Of a stretch of DNA of 17,277 nt, positions 13,667 through 17,277 are shown piece by piece. Each line of letters opens with the position of its first letter. Within the stretch, counting starts at the first letter, position 1. The DNA is from an uncultured Eubacteriales bacterium (lineage in GTDB: Bacteria > Bacillota > Clostridia > Oscillospirales > CAG-272), in the NCBI GenBank assembly GCA_934526185.1, contig CAKTAA010000049.1:1-17277 (forward strand). Reading direction: 5' to 3'. The position numbers and the translations under genes are program-made. Under the pieces are notes generated by a model. It was not told where the DNA came from. It saw nothing but the letters and a program-made list of their open reading frames with translations, and searched no databases.

Positions 13667-13696
13667 AATATCATAAAAACTTTTTTAGAAAACATG

Positions 13697-13725
13697 TTGA
13701 CAACATAATGACAACCACCTATAAT
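13697..13725 (+). promoter_or_regulatory. Consensus promoter overlapping an RHH-type operator
   Basis: TTGACA (13697-13702) and TATAAT (13720-13725) are a perfect consensus pair with 17 bases between. The -35 lies inside the palindrome ATGTTGACAACAT (13694-13706). GACAACCACCTA (13710-13721) overlaps the -10 and is repeated at 13741-13752 in the leader. A promoter this strong with so many repeats is probably tightly repressed in the lysogen. Confidence 0.8.
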
Positions 13726-13772
13726 AGATGATGTCAGGTGGACAACCACCTAAATCTATTGGAGGTGAGATG

Positions 13773-13934
13773 ATGAACACTCGAATAGTCAGGTCAGGAT
13801 TGAGAATCCCATTTGAGTTGAATACATGGCTGATTCTCGAAGCAAAACGGATGGGGATTCCAAAGAATGCCCTTATTTTGCAAATCTTGCGGGACTGGGT
13901 AAAACAGAACGAAGAGAAAGGAGAAAAGAGATGA
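13773..13934 (+). CDS. Third small ribbon-helix-helix protein
   Basis: This 53-aa protein is taken from ATG 13773, five bases after GGAGGTG (13761-13767); ATG 13770 is possible. It has an RHH layout: strand RSGLRIP, helix FELNTWLILEAKRMG, helix PKNALILQILRDWVKQ, and a charged tail. It is the first gene after the strong promoter, and its TGA overlaps the antirepressor ATG (ATGA), so the two are translated together. This pairing, an Arc-like regulator followed by an antirepressor, resembles the immI region of phage P22, with Arc as autoregulator of Ant. The parallel is by architecture only. Confidence 0.75.
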   Translation: MNTRIVRSGLRIPFELNTWLILEAKRMGIPKNALILQILRDWVKQNEEKGEKR

Positions 13935-14650
13935 ACGAAATACAGATTTTCACCTATCAAAATAACGAGGTAAGAACCATACAGAAGGATGGGGAACCTT
14001 GGTTTGTATTAAAAGATGTGTGTAGAGCTCTTAATATAGGAAATCCCGCGGATGTATGTAATCGACTAGAAGATGACGAAAAGGGGGTCGGTCAAATCGA
14101 TACCCTTGGAGGGCATCAAAAAGTAAGCATCATCAACGAATCCGGCCTATACAACGTCATCCTTCGCTCAGACAAACCAAATGCAAAACCGTTTCGGCAT
14201 TGGGTAACCCATGAAGTCCTCCCCTCCATCCGTAAAACCGGGCAGTATAAAACCCCGCAAAAGGCAATGAGCGACTACCAATCCATGATGGCGGCTACCA
14301 GGCGCAAGAACGCGGATATACGGGAAGCGCTGATTCTCGAACGGATGGCGAACCAGTACGAGGGCACATATAAGCAGGTACTTCACGCCCACGCAACGAA
14401 GGTGCTGACCGGCGAATTCCTCCTTCCCCTCCCCAAACTGGAACAGAAGACGTTTTCTGCGGAAGAAATCGGGGAAAAGTTGGGAATCAGCGCGCACAAG
14501 GTGGGGCAGCTTGCCAACAGAGCGGGGCTAAAAACGGACAAGTTCGGGCAATGGTTCAAGGATCGGGCACGGTCGGCGAATAAAGAGGTATCCTGCTTTC
14601 GGTATTACGAGTCTGTGGTTCCGATTTTGCGGGAAATGATAAATTTGTGA
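13931..14650 (+). CDS. Phage antirepressor (Bro-N domain, KilA-C-like C-terminus)
   Basis: This 239-aa protein starts at ATG 13931 with AAAGGAG at 13916-13922. Residues about 1-105 are a Bro-N domain: FTYQNNEVRTI, GEPWFVLKDVCRALNI, then INESGLYNVILRSDKPNAKPF and WVTHEVLPSIRKTG. A helical linker follows. About 172-235 resembles the KilA-C/ANT C-terminal domain: the FSAEEIGEKLGISAHKVGQ helix-turn-helix and a KFGQWF segment. Antirepressors of this build bind or bypass phage repressors and promote lytic growth. As the main repressor here lacks a self-cleavage domain, this protein is a good candidate for the inducer. It is coupled to the RHH gene before it. Confidence 0.9.
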   Translation: MNEIQIFTYQNNEVRTIQKDGEPWFVLKDVCRALNIGNPADVCNRLEDDEKGVGQIDTLGGHQKVSIINESGLYNVILRSDKPNAKPFRHWVTHEVLPSIRKTGQYKTPQKAMSDYQSMMAATRRKNADIREALILERMANQYEGTYKQVLHAHATKVLTGEFLLPLPKLEQKTFSAEEIGEKLGISAHKVGQLANRAGLKTDKFGQWFKDRARSANKEVSCFRYYESVVPILREMINL

Positions 14651-14668
14651 GCGGAGGCGGAAGAAGAC

Positions 14669-14968
14669 ATGAGTACGCCAAACAAGAATCAAACATTTAA
14701 ACGGATGTCTATCAATCTCCCGGAAGAACTAGACCGCGTCGTCCTCGACATGCGGATGAAGGAAGAATACGTCAGATGCTCTTATGTTGAGCTTATCCGG
14801 ATTCTGATGTATGAGGGGGCGAAATCTCTCGGGATTATCCAAAATAATGGTGAAGGAGAAAAAATGAAAGATTTTGACATTACGCAAATTGACAATCAGC
14901 TGATAGAGGACGCTATTGAAACGATTCAGATCCTTCGGGAAGAGCTAAAACGTGCAAAGGAAGAATAG
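14669..14968 (+). CDS. Fourth ribbon-helix-helix protein with C-terminal helical tail
   Basis: This 99-aa protein has GGAGGCGG ten bases before its ATG. Residues about 10-55 show the RHH fold: strand FKRMSINLP, helix EELDRVVLDMRMKEEY, helix SYVELIRILMYEGAKSLG. Unlike the other three it has an acidic, helical C-terminal tail (about 65-99, DITQIDNQLIEDAIETIQIL) that may mediate oligomer or partner contacts. It follows the antirepressor by 18 bases and belongs to the same operon. The target is unknown; a role in replication-region control or segregation is as likely as immunity. Confidence 0.7.
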   Translation: MSTPNKNQTFKRMSINLPEELDRVVLDMRMKEEYVRCSYVELIRILMYEGAKSLGIIQNNGEGEKMKDFDITQIDNQLIEDAIETIQILREELKRAKEE

Positions 14969-14972
14969 AAAA

Positions 14973-15185
14973 ATGGACAAGTACGCAGAACTGAGATTTC
15001 ACCGGCGCAGATGCAGAGGGGCATTGCAAAACGCAGTAAAAGGCGACTGCTTGTCTCGACGCAAGGCAATGGAGGCGCAAAGTGCAGATTACATATTAGG
15101 TGAAGGCCCTGACCCTATCAAAGAGGAAAGGGAGAAGCGGAAACGGCAGAGGGGCTTTTCTGTGGGTATGCACCGGGATGCATGA
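14973..15185 (+). CDS. Small basic early protein, unknown
   Basis: This 70-aa protein starts at ATG 14973 after AAAGGAAG. It is rich in Arg and Lys (HRRRCRG near residue 11, then KEEREKRKRQRG near the end), predicted mostly helical, and has two Cys. No family is recognised. The charge suggests nucleic-acid or partner binding. An excisionase role cannot be excluded, as no other candidate lies near int, but nothing in the sequence shows it. It overlaps the next gene by eight bases. Confidence 0.55.
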   Translation: MDKYAELRFHRRRCRGALQNAVKGDCLSRRKAMEAQSADYILGEGPDPIKEEREKRKRQRGFSVGMHRDA

Positions 15186-15345
15186 GAAATTAATTAAGAA
15201 ATTGATTTTGTGGGCACATTCCTTGACGCATAAAAACTGCAAGTATTGTTCCCACCACTATAAAGAAGATGAATGTGATATAAATATCGGGACTTGGCGG
15301 GATGATATGTTCTGCTCGCTTTGGAAGGATAATAACGATGACTAA
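15178..15345 (+). CDS. Very small Cys-rich protein (zinc-ribbon-like)
   Basis: This 55-aa protein is taken from ATG 15178, inside the end of the previous gene, with only a weak ribosome site, so coupled translation is likely. A basic amphipathic N-terminus (KLIKKLILWAHSL) precedes C21-x2-C24, C33 and C46, which with nearby His could hold one zinc. The end overlaps the next start by eight bases. It is the first of a run of small Cys-rich proteins; the function is unknown. Confidence 0.5.
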   Translation: MHEKLIKKLILWAHSLTHKNCKYCSHHYKEDECDINIGTWRDDMFCSLWKDNNDD

Positions 15346-15661
15346 CAGAGAGGCAATAGAATGCATGGAACATCTCAATGAGCATCAGCACAGCACACTT
15401 TTCAAATCTTTAGTCAGCAGTGAACAACGTGAAATCATATCGGAAGGGATACGGCTGTCAATTTCTGCCCTACAAGAGCGAGAGGAACGGGCAAGAGGTT
15501 GCGAGTGTAAGAGTCATATTATTACGCATAGTTACACTGACGGGTACTCCATTGAGATTGACCCTAAACGGAAAGAAATAGCTATCTGGTTACATGATGA
15601 GTGTGTATCTGTAATGGGTTGTGCTTTCTGTCCGAGGTGTGGCAGAAAACTAAAGGAGTGA
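15338..15661 (+). CDS. Small protein with C-terminal zinc ribbon half
   Basis: This 107-aa protein starts at ATG 15338, with AAGGA upstream and an overlap with the previous stop. Residues 1-52 are helical (TNREAIECMEHL, then EGIRLSISALQE), a pattern often seen in clostridial phage early proteins. The second part has C55-x-C57 and C95-x2-C98-x2-C101 in CAFCPRCGRKL, the last being the typical second half of a rubredoxin-like zinc ribbon. Likely a single zinc domain with an N-terminal helical adaptor. The function is not known. Confidence 0.65.
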   Translation: MTNREAIECMEHLNEHQHSTLFKSLVSSEQREIISEGIRLSISALQEREERARGCECKSHIITHSYTDGYSIEIDPKRKEIAIWLHDECVSVMGCAFCPRCGRKLKE

Positions 15662-15667
15662 TAAAGC

Positions 15668-15970
15668 GTGATATGTAAATATGAACACGAAAAAGACTGC
15701 TGTAATGCTAGCGCTGAACAGTATATGGCTAAATGTAAAAAGCCTTGCGAATTTGCAACACCGCTTACCAACGCCGACCATATCAGAAATATGACGGATG
15801 AGGAATTAGCGGAAGAATTCGCGAGTAACGCCGACTACTGCAAATACTGTGAACACGAAGAAAAGGACGGCGTGTGCGGAATTATGGGAAATTTAAACGG
15901 AAAACCTTTAGGATACTATTGCCGAAAAGCCGCATTAGACTATCTGAAACAGCCGTATAAGGAGGATTGA
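15668..15970 (+). CDS. Cys-rich phage protein
   Basis: This 100-aa protein starts at GTG 15668, nine bases after AAAGGAG (15652-15658). Cys residues form two groups: C3, C11, C12, C23, C27, then C58-x2-C61, C70 and C85. Between them lies TNADHIRNMTDEELAEEF, a helical linker I recognise from many small clostridial prophage proteins of unknown role. Each Cys group could bind a zinc. It is co-directional and tightly packed with its neighbours (stop followed by the next ATG two bases on). Confidence 0.65.
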   Translation: MICKYEHEKDCCNASAEQYMAKCKKPCEFATPLTNADHIRNMTDEELAEEFASNADYCKYCEHEEKDGVCGIMGNLNGKPLGYYCRKAALDYLKQPYKED

Positions 15971-15972
15971 CG

Positions 15973-16413
15973 ATGTCCTGCCCAATAGCCGTTCCAAGAT
16001 TGTCAGAGGAAACGGATATTGCTATCATGGAGAGCGGAGGGGTTATAATGCAGGAAATTAAAGATGTAAAATGGGCGTGGGATTATGGAGTATACATTCC
16101 GTTCTGCCCATACTGTGACGAACCCGCATACGAAAAAGACAAGTGCTTTGCTTGCGGTAAGGCTTATCGGTGGGTTGAGGGCGAATACAAGCCTACAGAG
16201 GTACAATGCGGCGAATATACGGTAGTACAAAGCACAAACAACCATATTCATATTTACAAAGACGGTAGTCTGGTTATGCACAGCCAATGCACAGTGAAAA
16301 AGACAGAAGAAGAACTGCGAAAACAAGTTGAGTTTTACGAGAAGTTCTGCAAAAGCGGGAAGTTTGACAAAATATACAATGACGATGAGGACGAAAAAAA
16401 AATAATCGTTTAA
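15973..16413 (+). CDS. Zinc-ribbon protein of unknown function
   Basis: ATG 15973 has AAGGAGG seven bases upstream, giving 146 aa. A second in-frame start, ATG 16048, also has GGAGG at ideal distance and would give 121 aa, beginning just before the conserved-looking part. C45-x2-C48 and C58-x2-C61 form a full zinc ribbon (FCPYCDE, CFACGKAY). A beta-rich segment follows (YTVVQSTNNHIHIYKDGSLV), then a helical acidic tail. Two good starts may give two forms. The function is unknown; a nucleic-acid or protein adaptor is likely. Confidence 0.65.
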   Translation: MSCPIAVPRLSEETDIAIMESGGVIMQEIKDVKWAWDYGVYIPFCPYCDEPAYEKDKCFACGKAYRWVEGEYKPTEVQCGEYTVVQSTNNHIHIYKDGSLVMHSQCTVKKTEEELRKQVEFYEKFCKSGKFDKIYNDDEDEKKIIV

Positions 16414-16424
16414 AGGAGCATACA

Positions 16425-16727
16425 ATGACTGACGATTTAATTTCAAGAGAGCCCATTTTGAAGCGGCTGCACGATGTCGGAGGTTGTGGCGCGCTGCCTG
16501 ACAGCTGGGCGGACGGCTATGGTAAGGCGATCGATTTGGCTTTTGGGATGGTGGAGAACGAACAAGCCGTTGATGCTATTCCTGTGGTGCGGTGCAAGGA
16601 CTGCAATAAGAAATTCATTCCGAAGTCTCCTAAAAATCAGGTATGGTGTCAGGAACATAGGTGTTACAAAAAACCTGACGATTTTTGCTCTTGCGGAGAA
16701 AGGAGAACGGACAATGGGACTAACTGA
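16425..16727 (+). CDS. Small Cys-rich protein with VVRCKDC/CGERR motif
   Basis: This 100-aa protein starts at ATG 16425 after AAAGGAGC. The N-terminal half is helical (ISREPILKRLHDVGG, then AIDLAFGMVENE). The C-terminal half starts with VVRCKDC (C57, C60), has C75 and C80, and ends with DDFCSCGERR (C88, C90). This Cys module is common in clostridial phage early genes, without known function. The same module recurs in the gene at 17001, so the two are partial paralogues. It overlaps the next gene by 14 bases. Confidence 0.65.
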   Translation: MTDDLISREPILKRLHDVGGCGALPDSWADGYGKAIDLAFGMVENEQAVDAIPVVRCKDCNKKFIPKSPKNQVWCQEHRCYKKPDDFCSCGERRTDNGTN

Positions 16728-17004
16728 ATGGATATGTGAAAAATGCCTTTACAACAAGAACTGCCAATACCTTGCACGAAAGCTGAAAGAGCCAATTACC
16801 GCTTGTACAGCGTTTGAAAACAACGAAAGCCGAGTTCCTGCGGTGCATGGGCGGTGGGAAGATAAACCGACAGGAAGATACGGTCAATGGCAATCGTGGT
16901 GTTCTGCTTGCGGAAAGCATAGCGGAATTGGCGGCATAAAAAGCAACAGGCATAAGCCGTTCTGCCCCAACTGCGGCGCAAAGATGGATGGTGATACAGA
17001 ATGA
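16714..17004 (+). CDS. Small protein with two Cys clusters (zinc-ribbon type)
   Basis: This 96-aa protein starts at ATG 16714, eight bases after AAAGGAG (16699-16705), inside the end of the previous gene. The first cluster, C8-x2-C11, C17 and C31, resembles that of the gene at 15668. The second, C63-x2-C66 and C84-x2-C87 in CPNCGAKM, is a complete zinc ribbon. A HGRW segment between them is a common lead-in to such ribbons in phage proteins. The function is unknown. Its TGA overlaps the next ATG. Confidence 0.65.
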   Translation: MGLTEWICEKCLYNKNCQYLARKLKEPITACTAFENNESRVPAVHGRWEDKPTGRYGQWQSWCSACGKHSGIGGIKSNRHKPFCPNCGAKMDGDTE

Positions 17005-17237
17005 AATTCAAAGTTGACTGTGGCATTGAGATTGAACAGCTTATAGACTATCTGAAAGAACATAATTACGTTGAAGTTGTCCGCTGTAAAGATTGCAAGT
17101 GGTTTGCAGATAATAACGGTGGTGAATGGTTTGGGTGTCAGATGTTCAATGCAATCAGAGCCGTTCCTGATGATGCACCTGGAAAAGACGACTTTTGCAG
17201 TTATGGAGAACGGAGAGGAAAAAATAATGAGACGTAA
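17001..17237 (+). CDS. Small Cys-rich protein, paralogue of the VVRCKDC module
   Basis: This 78-aa protein has its ATG overlapping the previous stop (ATGA) and a weak ribosome site, so it depends on coupling. A helical start (IEQLIDYLKEHN) leads into VVRCKDCKWF (C29, C32), C46, and an end DDFCSYGERR (C66). The order and the closing motif are those of the gene at 16425, but the N-terminal helices differ, which suggests module shuffling in this operon. Confidence 0.65.
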   Translation: MKFKVDCGIEIEQLIDYLKEHNYVEVVRCKDCKWFADNNGGEWFGCQMFNAIRAVPDDAPGKDDFCSYGERRGKNNET

Positions 17238-17277
17238 AATCTTACATACGGTCAGCGGCGCGGCCTCTGCCCTATCC
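17228..17277 (+). CDS. Start of a further early gene (partial)
   Basis: ATG 17228 follows GAGAGGAAAA and opens a frame that stays open to the window edge (MRRKILHTVSGAASALS). It overlaps the previous stop region by ten bases, as is usual in this operon. Too little is visible for a family call. Confidence 0.4.

Overview
This window is a contiguous piece of a temperate, siphovirus-like phage genome from a low-to-mid GC Firmicute. It is most likely of the Clostridia: AGGAGG ribosome sites precede almost every gene, several starts are GTG or TTG, and the small cysteine-rich early genes are of a kind common in clostridial prophages. No gene fixes the host species.

Layout. (1) 1-2078, all on +: the end of a tail-region gene, a protein with two carbohydrate-binding modules, and a lysis cassette (XhlA-like protein, two-TM protein, M23 metallopeptidase, LLH-type holin). 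(2) 2131-8175, on +: two large late proteins, one Gln/Gly/Ser-rich of 354 aa and one of 1638 aa that resembles the large proteins carried by gut phages. They end at a strong terminator. (3) 8215-8488: an attachment region holding the 3' end of a tRNA gene (probably tRNA-Leu), flanked on both sides by 12-bp-spaced TTGCAT repeats that look like integrase arm sites. (4) 8489-9520, on -: a tyrosine integrase. (5) 9537-11989, on +: an AT-rich cargo (moron) region. It has a possible small RNA, a two-gene DUF6978-like/DUF1828-DUF1829 cassette with its own consensus promoter and terminator, and a membrane-anchored coiled-coil protein with a C-terminal Cys/His metal-binding motif, also with its own promoter and terminator. 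(6) 12070-13133: a Lys-rich small ORF and a lambda-like switch made of two divergent XRE regulators, with three copies of a CACTTTAAGTG-type operator. (7) 13328-14968: four ribbon-helix-helix (Arc-like) proteins, one of them antisense, around a Bro-N antirepressor. (8) 14973-17277: a tightly packed early operon of very small proteins, most with paired CxxC motifs.

How the parts fit. Late genes and the integrase lie on opposite sides of one tRNA-end core with no host DNA between them, which is the order of an attP site. The sequence is therefore best read as a free, circular or episomal phage genome, or a tandem junction, and not as an ordinary integrated prophage end. The XRE pair would set lysogeny against lysis. 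The RHH proteins and the antirepressor form a second regulatory layer. The cargo region has its own promoters and is placed so that it could be expressed from a lysogen, so it is the best place to look for new superinfection-exclusion or defence functions. No product here was tested; all family calls come from reading the translated sequence.
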